Shown piece by piece: positions 1 through 7,037 of a stretch of 23,872 bases of DNA (positions within the stretch are counted from its first letter, which is position 1; every line of letters starts with the position of its first letter). The stretch comes from Vicinamibacteria bacterium (GTDB lineage Bacteria > Acidobacteriota > Vicinamibacteria > Vicinamibacterales > UBA2999). The stretch covers positions 1 through 23,872 of the forward strand of contig JAICQE010000049.1 in assembly GCA_025938035.1 (NCBI GenBank), in the 5' to 3' direction. Made by a program: the position numbers and the translations under genes. The notes beneath the pieces are model-generated. The model did no database searches and was not told the DNA's origin. It worked only from the letters and a program-made list of their open reading frames with translations.

Positions 1-578
1 AGCAGCACTCCATCACACCCAAGGAGAACGACTTCCATCTCGACGCGTTTCGATCGATCGCGCGCGAGCATCCGATCGACCGGCTCCGATGGTCGATCAT
101 TCACTTGCAGAGCATCGACGAGCCCAGACTCAAAGCGCTCCAGCAACTGGGCTGCGGCGCCAGCGCCCAGTCATGGACGTACTTCGGCAACGGCGGCGGG
201 CCACCGTTCCGCCGGCTCGTCGACTCCGGGATCCACGCCGGGGTCGGCACGGATTCGACCAACGTCTCGGCCCTCGATCCGTGGGTCTCGTTGTTCTACA
301 TGACGACCGGACGAAACGTCGCCGGGGTGTTGACGAATGCCGGCCAGCAGGTGTCGCGCGTCGAAGCGCTGCGCTTGTATACGGAAGGTGCGGCGTGGTT
401 CTCCTTCGACGACCACCACGTCGGCTCGTTCGTCACCGGCAAGTACGCGGACCTTGCGGTTCTCAGCCACGACTATCTGAGCGTGCCCGAGACAACGATT
501 CGACGCATCGAATCTGTGTTGACGCTCCTCGGCGGGAAGGTCGTGCATGCCGCGCCGCCGTTCACCGCAGGCGCATAA
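1..578 (+). CDS. Amidohydrolase family 3-like protein, C-terminal part (gene begins before the window)
   Basis: The open frame enters from the left edge (first whole codon at base 3) and stops with TAA at 576-578, giving about 191 residues. This is the C-terminal part of a metal-dependent amidohydrolase of the TIM-barrel superfamily, closest in pattern to amidohydrolase family 3 (YtcJ-like). Seen: a strand ending in IIHLQSID, where this family has its conserved His; a GVGTDSTN motif carrying the late-barrel Asp; and a C-terminal VTGKYADLAVLSHD stretch, the return of the chain to the small beta-sandwich domain. The substrate cannot be told, because the N-terminal metal ligands are outside the window. 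It ends 19 bp before the CotH-like gene on the same strand, so co-transcription is likely. No signal peptide can be judged. The superfamily call is firm, the subfamily less so. Confidence 0.85.
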   Translation, partial: QHSITPKENDFHLDAFRSIAREHPIDRLRWSIIHLQSIDEPRLKALQQLGCGASAQSWTYFGNGGGPPFRRLVDSGIHAGVGTDSTNVSALDPWVSLFYMTTGRNVAGVLTNAGQQVSRVEALRLYTEGAAWFSFDDHHVGSFVTGKYADLAVLSHDYLSVPETTIRRIESVLTLLGGKVVHAAPPFTAGA

Positions 579-597
579 TGGCATGGGAAGGAACGCC

Positions 598-2037
598 ATG
601 ACGGTACGCATCACCACCGCCCTCGCGGCGGCGGCCATCGCCACGGCATTGCCGACATCGGGCCGAGCGCAGTTCGGCCCGGCGCAGTCCGGCGGCGGCA
701 ACGGTCCGGAGGCCCAGGTCGTCGCCAAGTACGACAAGGACGGCGATGGCCGGCTCAATCGTGCGGAGCGCGCGGCGGTGCGCGCGGCGATGGCCGGCGT
801 GGTCACGGCGGGGCCCAGAGGCCGGCGCGGAGGCGCCACGGCGTCGCCCGGCCCGAGGCTGACCACTGCCGACGTCCGCCCCCCGTATCCGCGCAGCAAC
901 TTCTACGACCTCGCGACGCTGCGGACCATCTTCCTGCAGTTCGAGGACGCGGACTGGGAGGAGGAGCTCGGGTTCTTCTTCAACTCCGACGTGGACGTGC
1001 CGGCGACGATGATCGTGGACGGCCGGACGTACCGCGACGTCGGGGTCCACTTCCGCGGCGCCTCGTCGTTCCGCAACACGCCTGCCGGATTCAAACGGTC
1101 GCTCAATATCGCGTTGGATTTCGCCGACGACGATCAGGACGTGGGCGGCTACCGGACGCTCAACCTGCTCAACGTGAACAATGACGCGACCTTCCTGCGC
1201 GGCATCCTCTATACGGAGATCGCGCGCCACTACGTCCCGACGCCCAGGATGAACCACGTCCGCGTCGCGATCAACGGCGAGAGCTGGGGTGTCTACCTCA
1301 ACGCGCAGCAGTTCAACGCCGACTTCATCCGGGAATGGTTCAAACCCACAGGCGGCGCGCGGTGGAAGGCGCCGGGCAGCCCGCGCGGGCGCGCGGGCCT
1401 CGAGTATCTCGGCGAGGATGTTGCCGCGTACAAACGGATTTACGAGATCAAGACCAAAGACGACGCCGAGTCGTGGGCGGCGCTGATGCGGCTATGCCGG
1501 GTGCTCAACACCACGCCGGCCGACCAGCTCGAAGCGGCGCTCGCGCCGATCCTCGACGTCGACGCGACCCTCAAGTTCATGGCGGTGGAGATCGCCATGG
1601 CGAACCCGGACGGCTACTGGACCCGCGCCAGCGACTACAACATCTATCGCGATACTGCCGGACGGTTCCACTTCATTCCCCATGACGTCAACGAGGCGCT
1701 CGGCGGCGAGGGTGGGGGCCGCCGCGCCACGCTCGACCCGATGGCCGCCGCCGGCGATCCGACCAAGCCGCTGTACTCGAAGCTGCTGGCCGTGCCGGCG
1801 CTGCGCCAGAAATACCTGTCGTACGTGCGCGAGATCGCCGAGAAGTGGCTGGACTGGAACACGCTGCTGCCGATCGCGAAGGCGTCGCACGCGCTGATCG
1901 CTGCGGACGTGGCGGCCGACACGCGAAAGCTGTCCGACAACGCCGGCTTCGCCGCGGGCATCGCCGATGCGGGCAATCCGCTGAAGGCGTTCATCGACGC
2001 GCGCCGCGCGTACTTGCTGCAGGTGACGGCCCGCTGA
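598..2037 (+). CDS. Exported CotH-like kinase-fold protein with EF-hand
   Basis: A 479-residue protein. The start at 598 is chosen because GGAAGGA sits about 5 nt upstream and it opens directly into a signal peptide (residues 1-24, ending GRAQ). Starts at 547 and 583 are also in frame. Residues 46-57 form a canonical EF-hand loop, D-x-D-x-D-G-x-x-x-x-x-E, so calcium binding is expected. The rest resembles the CotH family (atypical protein-kinase fold, known from the Bacillus spore-coat kinase CotH and from many exported bacterial proteins): a RGASSF segment, NLLNVNNDATFLR, a NGESWGVYLNAQQF block and a late IPHDVNEAL motif whose D363 and N365 lie where CotH proteins carry a metal-binding Asp. 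The organism is not a spore former by context, so a coat role is unlikely; phosphorylation of secreted proteins is an inference. It lies 19 bp after the amidohydrolase gene. Confidence 0.85.
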   Translation: MTVRITTALAAAAIATALPTSGRAQFGPAQSGGGNGPEAQVVAKYDKDGDGRLNRAERAAVRAAMAGVVTAGPRGRRGGATASPGPRLTTADVRPPYPRSNFYDLATLRTIFLQFEDADWEEELGFFFNSDVDVPATMIVDGRTYRDVGVHFRGASSFRNTPAGFKRSLNIALDFADDDQDVGGYRTLNLLNVNNDATFLRGILYTEIARHYVPTPRMNHVRVAINGESWGVYLNAQQFNADFIREWFKPTGGARWKAPGSPRGRAGLEYLGEDVAAYKRIYEIKTKDDAESWAALMRLCRVLNTTPADQLEAALAPILDVDATLKFMAVEIAMANPDGYWTRASDYNIYRDTAGRFHFIPHDVNEALGGEGGGRRATLDPMAAAGDPTKPLYSKLLAVPALRQKYLSYVREIAEKWLDWNTLLPIAKASHALIAADVAADTRKLSDNAGFAAGIADAGNPLKAFIDARRAYLLQVTAR

Positions 2038-2120
2038 ACTCAGATGGGGCCGCCTTTCACCGGACGCTGAATCTGTCGCAACACCTCGAAGGCGTCGAAC
2101 GCGAAGAGCACTCAGCCTTC

Positions 2121-2990
2121 CTAGTCGGGCGTAGGCATCTGGACTGAATCGATGGAAAGCACTTCCATGGACTGCGACCGTGCTTCGAGCTTGAGCCCGA
2201 GCTGCTCGCTGAGGGCCGTGAAGAGCGTGGTTTCCGCCGCATCCAACTCGGGCCGCTGACTATTGGCAAACCTGAGCTTCCACTCGAAGGTTCCCGGCAA
2301 GCCGCCGCCGGCGACGATCGGCCTGTCGAGGAACCGCTGAATGCTGTTGATCAGCTGATCAATGGTTCCCGCCGACTTCAACTCGACGATACCCCGGAGG
2401 CCCATCGCCTCGACGCCCGGCCAGCAGAGCAACTGACCCTGTGCGTCGCGCGGGTTGTCGGCATCCTGAGGGGTGCGTCGAACGGACTTGTAAGTCAAGC
2501 AGTCGTGCTGCGACGGACGGAGATTCGGGCCCAGGACGCCAATCCGTATTGGTTTCAGTTCGTAGACCGGCAGCGGCCGGTGAGCCGGAGTGATCCGCAG
2601 CTGGAAACGATCCGTAAGCAGCTTTCGTAGCATCGCCCGAAGCTGCGCGGCGCTCGCCGGCGCCATCGCCTTGGCAAGGATGTCGAAACGAGCTGAGAGG
2701 ATTTTGTTGTCCCCTCCGATCAGGCGAAACTGATCGACGAATGGCCGGCTGGATGATGGTCCAAGATCGTAGGCCTGCAGGATGATTTCCCGCAGCGGCA
2801 GATTCGTGACCTGCACGGAGTCGTGACTGAACCGCCACGAAAAGGGCGTCAGGGGAGGACTGGTGTTGAACTTGACCGAGGCAACTTCGAATGGCTCCGC
2901 GGCTTCCGGAAGGATGAGCTGTGCGGACGGCGTTGCCGCCTGAACGGACAGGAGCAGCGCCGCCGCCACCAGAACACGTCGCAGCATCAT
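2121..2990 (-). CDS. TIGR03435 family exported protein (copy 1, divergent)
   Basis: A 289-residue protein, start ATG at 2990 (a second ATG follows at once); the reading frame is open further upstream but would run into the preceding gene. Signal peptide at about 1-23. Family hallmarks of TIGR03435, a protein family of unknown function found mainly in Acidobacteria: FEVASVK at 34-40, ARFDILAKA near 100-108, LRKLLTDRFQL near 121-131, and the C-terminal block TLFTALSEQLGLKLEA followed by MEVLSIDSVQMP. The usual VDRTGLxGxY motif is altered to VAGGGLPGTF and the DGRLGP motif to IGVLGP, making this the most divergent of the three copies here. The mature protein has exactly two cysteines, C164 and C189, suggesting a periplasmic disulfide. 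It starts 16 bp after the stop of the cysteine-rich peptide gene, so the two are probably one transcript. Confidence 0.85.
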   Translation of the reverse strand: MMLRRVLVAAALLLSVQAATPSAQLILPEAAEPFEVASVKFNTSPPLTPFSWRFSHDSVQVTNLPLREIILQAYDLGPSSSRPFVDQFRLIGGDNKILSARFDILAKAMAPASAAQLRAMLRKLLTDRFQLRITPAHRPLPVYELKPIRIGVLGPNLRPSQHDCLTYKSVRRTPQDADNPRDAQGQLLCWPGVEAMGLRGIVELKSAGTIDQLINSIQRFLDRPIVAGGGLPGTFEWKLRFANSQRPELDAAETTLFTALSEQLGLKLEARSQSMEVLSIDSVQMPTPD

Positions 2991-3006
2991 CACAAGCCGA
3001 TGACGT

Positions 3007-3237
3007 CTAGGTGCAGTAGTAACACTGGGTGCCGCCCACGTCGCAGCACATAACGCATAGATTCTTGTCGGGTCCATATTGGCAGCCCTCTCCCAATGGG
3101 TACGCAGTGCCGCCCCCGTCGCCGCAGGCGTTGATTAAGTAGCTGCAGTCGAGCGGATCTGCTTGCGCCGACCTGTCGCCGAGCGCGGCAGCGCCGAGGC
3201 AAAACGCCGCGGCGACCAGCTTCTTGAGTGTCTTCAT
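3007..3237 (-). CDS. Small secreted cysteine-rich peptide (orphan)
   Basis: A 76-residue precursor that I do not recognise. The start at 3237 is set by a near-perfect Shine-Dalgarno (TAGGAGGT, 4 nt before ATG) and by the lysine-rich n-region of a signal peptide (1-26, ending AQA). An earlier in-frame ATG at 3273 would lie inside the palindrome upstream and is less likely. The mature part of about 50 residues has eight cysteines (31, 38, 52, 61, 64, 65, 72, 75) in the pattern C-x6-C-x13-C-x8-C-x2-CC-x6-C-x2-C, plus several glycines and tyrosines. An even number of cysteines in an exported peptide suggests four disulfides; the two CxxC pairs at 61-64 and 72-75 could instead bind metal. It lies 16 bp upstream of TIGR03435 copy 1. 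Candidate roles (toxin, structural peptide, redox or metal carrier) are speculation. Confidence 0.75.
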   Translation of the reverse strand: MKTLKKLVAAAFCLGAAALGDRSAQADPLDCSYLINACGDGGGTAYPLGEGCQYGPDKNLCVMCCDVGGTQCYYCT

Positions 3238-3249
3238 CGTACCTCCTAC

Positions 3250-3273
3250 GTGAATGAACGATCGCTCATCCAC
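3250..3273. promoter_or_regulatory. 24-bp near-palindrome, candidate operator
   Basis: Half sites GTGAATGAACGA and TCGCTCATCCAC are reverse complements at 10 of 12 positions, centred on CGATCG. The site ends a few bases before the ribosome-binding site of the cysteine-rich peptide gene (start 3237). Length and symmetry resemble operators of TetR-type dimeric repressors. No regulator gene is adjacent, so the binder is unknown. Confidence 0.45.
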
Positions 3274-3392
3274 TCTCGATCAGCAGGCGGAAACGTATCA
3301 AAACCGGCGGCGCAATACTGAGGGATTCGAGACACGGAATGCCGTACGATGGCCTCTCGCCATCGTCGATCGTGTCGACGCGGCCGCTTGGT

Positions 3393-4364
3393 CTACGGCC
3401 GATTGAACCGATGTACCCGGCCGAACGCGTTGAACTCGGCGACGAATAGATCGCCCTTGTCGTTCAGCGCCACGCCGTGCGGCGCGAGCACGAGTCCTGT
3501 CTTCCACTGTGCCGGCGGAATCTTGTTCGTGCCGACACCCTGCTCGGTGTTGGTCCCGACGCGCGCGGCGACGGCGCCTGATTTGTCGAGGAGCGTGACG
3601 CGACCGGTCAGCTCGCCGATCACCGCATGGTCGCCGCTGATCGCCACCGCCGCCGGCAGCAGCAGATCCTTCGCAACCACACCAAGGAACTCGCCGGCCA
3701 GCGACATGTGCACCACCCGATTGTTCGCGCGATCGACGGCGATGATGCGTGCCGGCTCGAAGCGCGTATCGATCGCCAGCTTGTGCAGCGTGTTGAAGCT
3801 GTACGGCGCCGCCTTGCCGCCGAACGACGAGAGGTACCTGCCGCTGCGATCGAAGCGGTGGATGAAATCGCTCGCGTACCCGTCGGCGACGTAGATGTCG
3901 CCGTTCGGCGCCACGTCCAGCCCGGTCAGCAGCAGCGCGAGTTGACCGCTGCGCGCGTTCTTGATTTTGAATTGATCCGGAATCTGCGCCGAGCCGATCG
4001 TCATGACGATGCCGCCGTCCAGGCGCATCTTGACCACCGTCTGTCCGCGCATCGTCGCGCCGTAGATGAACTCGCCGTCGGCCTGCTTCCGGATGACGAA
4101 GCCGTGGAAATCGCTCGGCGCGTTGGGCACGTTGCGCAGGAACCTTCCGTCGGCGGCATAGACCTGCAGCCCGGCCGCCGGATCCTGGACGCTCACATAC
4201 ACCTCGCCCGCGGAGCTGACCGCCACGTCGCCGTGCATGTTGCCCAGGTTCGCCCGCCCCTCAGGCAGTTTCAGCCAGTCGGCGACGGCAGTGAAATCGG
4301 TCGCGGCCGCTGCGGGCGTCAGGACGACCGCAGTGACGAAGAGCAGTCCGGCGATCTTCTTCAT
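3393..4364 (-). CDS. Exported NHL-type beta-propeller protein
   Basis: A 323-residue protein. The start at 4364 gives a clean signal peptide (MKKIAGLLFVTAVVLTPAAA); the frame is open upstream but that sequence is not signal-like and runs into the divergent gene. The mature chain is a run of propeller-blade repeats with the NHL/SMP-30-like rhythm: GDVAVSSAGEVYVSVQD, GLDVAPNGDIYVADGY, HKLAIDTRFEPARIIAVDRAN, AVAISGDHAVIGE, HGVALNDKGDLFVAEFN, each with a 'G-D-hydrophobic-Y-V' strand followed by a variable segment such as VYAADGRFLRNV or RFDRSGRYLSSFGG. About six blades fit the length. Such proteins act outside the cytoplasm as binding scaffolds or, in the peptidylglycine lyase branch, as metal-dependent enzymes; catalytic residues cannot be assigned here. 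It is divergent from the dienelactone hydrolase gene at 4492, with 127 bp between them. Confidence 0.8.
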   Translation of the reverse strand: MKKIAGLLFVTAVVLTPAAAATDFTAVADWLKLPEGRANLGNMHGDVAVSSAGEVYVSVQDPAAGLQVYAADGRFLRNVPNAPSDFHGFVIRKQADGEFIYGATMRGQTVVKMRLDGGIVMTIGSAQIPDQFKIKNARSGQLALLLTGLDVAPNGDIYVADGYASDFIHRFDRSGRYLSSFGGKAAPYSFNTLHKLAIDTRFEPARIIAVDRANNRVVHMSLAGEFLGVVAKDLLLPAAVAISGDHAVIGELTGRVTLLDKSGAVAARVGTNTEQGVGTNKIPPAQWKTGLVLAPHGVALNDKGDLFVAEFNAFGRVHRFNRP

Positions 4365-4455
4365 GGCCGGGATTCTAACGGAACTGCGCACGACGCGGGC
4401 TGTTTGGTGTATGTATTGACCCACGAAAAATACGCTCTGGTTCATCCGGGAGTGA

Positions 4456-4479
4456 CGTAGTGTCCGCCTTCGGGCGGAC
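4456..4479 (+). repeat. 24-bp hairpin repeat, copy 1
   Basis: CGTAGT followed by the perfect hairpin GTCCGCC-TTCG-GGCGGAC. One of five copies in the window, here in the divergent spacer before the dienelactone hydrolase gene. It ends just before the AGGAG ribosome-binding site, so a transcript starting upstream would carry the hairpin in its leader. Confidence 0.85.
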
Positions 4480-4491
4480 CCAGGAGCAGAC

Positions 4492-5349
4492 ATGTGCGAT
4501 AAAGACCATTTTGCAGAAAGCGTCAAAGAGTACGAGGCCAGAGGGCTGATCACGCGCCGGCAGTTCGGCGTGCTGGTTGCCGCCGGCGTGTCGTTGGTCC
4601 TGCCGGAAGTCGCGAATGCGCAGGACGTCACCGAACGGGACGTCGACATCAAGACTCCTGACGGCTCGGCGGACAGCTACTTCGTGCATCCGGCGAAGGG
4701 TTCGGCAGCCGCGGTGCTGCTGTGGCCGGACATCTTCGGCCTGCGGCCCGCGATGCGGAACATGGCGAAGCGCCTCGCGCAGCAAGGGTACGCCGTCCTG
4801 GTGCCGAATCCCTTCTATCGGGTAGGCAAGACGAACGCCACCGGCGCGTCGAACATCAAGGAGATGTTCGCGTTCAGGAAGGGCATGAGTCAGGCCACGG
4901 ACATGACGGACGCCAGAGCGTTCATCGCGTGGCTCGATGCGCAGCCGCAGGTGAACAAGAACCGCAAGATCGGCACGCAGGGCTATTGCATGGGCGGTCC
5001 GATGACGTTCCATACGGCGTCCGCCGTTCCCGATCGCGTCGGGGCAGTCGCCTCGTTCCATGGCGGCAATCTCGTCGGCAAAGAAGGCGACCCCAACAGT
5101 CCGCACCTGCTGGCGGCGAAGACGAAGGCGTCATTCCTTATCGCCATTGCAGAGAACGACGACAAGGGTCGGCCGATGGACAAGGACGTAATGAAGGCGA
5201 CGTTCTCCGCGGCGAAAATCCCCGCGGAGATCGAGGTGTATCCCGCGGCGCACGGCTGGTGCCCGCCCGATTCGCAGGTCTACAACGAGAAAGAGGCGGA
5301 GCGGGCGTGGACGCGCCTGCTGGCGCTGTATAAGACCGCGCTCGCCTGA
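4492..5349 (+). CDS. Dienelactone hydrolase family protein, Tat-exported
   Basis: A 285-residue alpha/beta hydrolase. Start at 4492, preceded by AGGAG at a good distance. A twin-arginine signal lies at about residues 21-44 (R22-R23-Q-F, then a hydrophobic stretch ending ANAQ), with a charged n-region of about 20 residues. The dienelactone hydrolase family shows through the nucleophile elbow G164-Y-C166-M-G-G with cysteine as nucleophile (typical of this family rather than serine), an acid at D223 or D224 in IAENDDKGRP, and the catalytic histidine H254 in AAHGW. The LLWPDIFGLRPAMR segment is the usual oxyanion-side loop. It would hydrolyse an ester or lactone in the periplasm; the true substrate is unknown and no aromatic-degradation genes are nearby. 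Convergent with the ThDP enzyme gene, with a large hairpin between them. Confidence 0.9.
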   Translation: MCDKDHFAESVKEYEARGLITRRQFGVLVAAGVSLVLPEVANAQDVTERDVDIKTPDGSADSYFVHPAKGSAAAVLLWPDIFGLRPAMRNMAKRLAQQGYAVLVPNPFYRVGKTNATGASNIKEMFAFRKGMSQATDMTDARAFIAWLDAQPQVNKNRKIGTQGYCMGGPMTFHTASAVPDRVGAVASFHGGNLVGKEGDPNSPHLLAAKTKASFLIAIAENDDKGRPMDKDVMKATFSAAKIPAEIEVYPAAHGWCPPDSQVYNEKEAERAWTRLLALYKTALA

Positions 5350-5354
5350 GACTG

Positions 5355-5448
5355 TTAAACCACGAAGGGCGCGAAGAGCGCGAAGCTCGCGAAGAATACA
5401 CTGGTACTCTTCGCGTTCTTTGCGACCTTCGCGTCCTTTGCGGTTTAA
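5355..5448. terminator. Long imperfect inverted repeat between convergent genes, probable bidirectional terminator
   Basis: The left arm starts TTAAACCACGAAGGGCGCGA and the right arm ends GTCCTTTGCGGTTTAA; arms of about 43 nt pair with roughly eight mismatches around a loop of about a dozen bases. Each arm is itself a degenerate run of GCGAAG-type units. It fills the space between the stop codons of the hydrolase (+) and the ThDP enzyme (-), and the last 4 bp overlap the TAA of the latter. Position and fold suit a two-way terminator; there is no U-tract, so Rho-independent action is not certain. It looks like a dispersed genomic repeat family. Confidence 0.6.
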
Positions 5449-7013
5449 GGGGTGGCGACCGCCACGTCGAGCAGAAACGGTCCCGGCGACTGCAACGCTT
5501 CACGCAGCGCCGGGGCGAGATCCGGCGCGCGTTCGACGCGCGCGCCGGTGCATCCCATCGCGTTCGCCAGCCCCACGAAATCCAACCCTGGAAGCTTCGT
5601 CCCGATCAACTGCTTGATGTTGAAGTGGGCGGTGAACTCGCTCAATGCCGCATAGCCGCCGTTGTTGACGATGACGATTGTCATCGGCAGCTTGAGATCC
5701 GCGGCCGACCACAACGCCTGAATCGAATACATCGCCGAGCCGTCGCCGAAGATCCCGATGATGCGCTGATTCGCCGACTTGGCCAGCGCGATACCCACCG
5801 CCGCCGGCATGCTGTGCCCGAGCCCCCCGCTCGCGCACGTGAAGAAACTGTTGGGCCGCTCAATCGGCAGATACGCCTGCATCGTCCGCCGGCTCGACGG
5901 TGATTCCTCGACGATGACGCTGTCGGCTGGACGCTCGTCCGCAAGCGTCTGCATCAGGAAGGCCATCGTCAGGCCGGCGTCGGCGTTCACGCGCGGTGGA
6001 GCGCTGCGGCCCTTCGGCGCGGCCCGGCGCGGCGGCGACGAGCGCTCGAGGATTGCCGAGATGCCGAAGCGAACGTTGCAGACGAGCGCGGTACCGAGCG
6101 GCGTCCATGCGGCGACGTCCGGAACATCGATGATCTGTACGAGCGACGCACCCGCTGGAATGTGCGGACCGAATCCTTCGATGTGATACGTGAAGACGGG
6201 CGCGCCGAGCGCGACGATCAGATCGTGACCGTCGAGAAGCGTCACGATCTGCTCGCGCATCGGCGGGAGGAATCCGGCAAACAGTGGATGCCGCTCGGGG
6301 AAACTGCACCGCGACGACATCGGGCTGACCCACACAGGCGCCTGATGCCGCTCCGCGAGGGCCACCACGTCATCCCACGCGCCGTTCCGGTCGACACCGA
6401 AGCCGACGACAAAGACCGGGCGCTCGCTGCGATCGAGCGCTGCCGCGATCTCGGCCGCGAGTGCCGGATCCGGATGGAGTGCGCGGCTGACGGTGCGTGG
6501 TGCGATGGCGTCCGTCGGCCGATCCCAATCGTCCACCGGGATCGACACAAAGGTCGGGCCGCACGGCTCCTGCATCGCGAGGTAGTAGGCGCGTGCGATG
6601 GCGAGCGGTACGTCCTCGCCGCGCGCCGGCTCGACCGCCCACTTCACGTAGGGTTCGGGCAGCTTTGCGGCATCGGTGGCGAAGAGGAACGGCTCGTACG
6701 GCAGGATCGACCGCGCCTGCTGACCGGCGGTGATGACCATCGGCGTGCGATTGCGATACGCCGTGAAGATGTTCCCCATCGCGTGACCCACGCCGGCCGC
6801 CGAGTGCAGGTTGACGAGCGCCGCGTTCGCGGTGGCCTGCGCATAGCCGTCGGCCATGCCGACGACAACCGATTCCTGCAGGCCGAGAACGTAGCGGAAG
6901 TCGGCGGGGAAGTCGCGGAAGAGCGGCAGCTCGGTCGATCCCGGGTTGCCGAAGATCGTCGTCAACCCGAGCTCGCGCATCAGACAGTGCGTCGCTTCAC
7001 GGACAGTAGGCAT
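5445..7013 (-). CDS. Benzoylformate decarboxylase-like thiamine diphosphate enzyme
   Basis: A 522-residue ThDP-dependent decarboxylase with the usual three domains: PYR (about 1-180), central (about 190-320) and PP (about 350-522). The active-site residues of Pseudomonas putida benzoylformate decarboxylase fall at the same numbers: S26 in NPGSTELP, E47 (the cofactor glutamate) in GLQESV, H70 in NLHSAAG. H277 in FTYHIEG corresponds to the second catalytic histidine (281 in MdlC). The cofactor motif GDGS...VNNGGY is present near 424-455. This supports non-oxidative decarboxylation of an aromatic 2-oxo acid. The acetolactate synthase signature is not obvious, and oxalyl-CoA decarboxylase is less likely given the S/H/H set. 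Start 7013, 24 bp after the ADP-ribosylglycohydrolase stop, so probably the second gene of a two-gene transcript. Cytosolic; no mandelate-pathway partners are seen. Confidence 0.88.
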   Translation of the reverse strand: MPTVREATHCLMRELGLTTIFGNPGSTELPLFRDFPADFRYVLGLQESVVVGMADGYAQATANAALVNLHSAAGVGHAMGNIFTAYRNRTPMVITAGQQARSILPYEPFLFATDAAKLPEPYVKWAVEPARGEDVPLAIARAYYLAMQEPCGPTFVSIPVDDWDRPTDAIAPRTVSRALHPDPALAAEIAAALDRSERPVFVVGFGVDRNGAWDDVVALAERHQAPVWVSPMSSRCSFPERHPLFAGFLPPMREQIVTLLDGHDLIVALGAPVFTYHIEGFGPHIPAGASLVQIIDVPDVAAWTPLGTALVCNVRFGISAILERSSPPRRAAPKGRSAPPRVNADAGLTMAFLMQTLADERPADSVIVEESPSSRRTMQAYLPIERPNSFFTCASGGLGHSMPAAVGIALAKSANQRIIGIFGDGSAMYSIQALWSAADLKLPMTIVIVNNGGYAALSEFTAHFNIKQLIGTKLPGLDFVGLANAMGCTGARVERAPDLAPALREALQSPGPFLLDVAVATP

Positions 7014-7037
7014 AATGCAGTTCGTCTCTCCGCGTTT

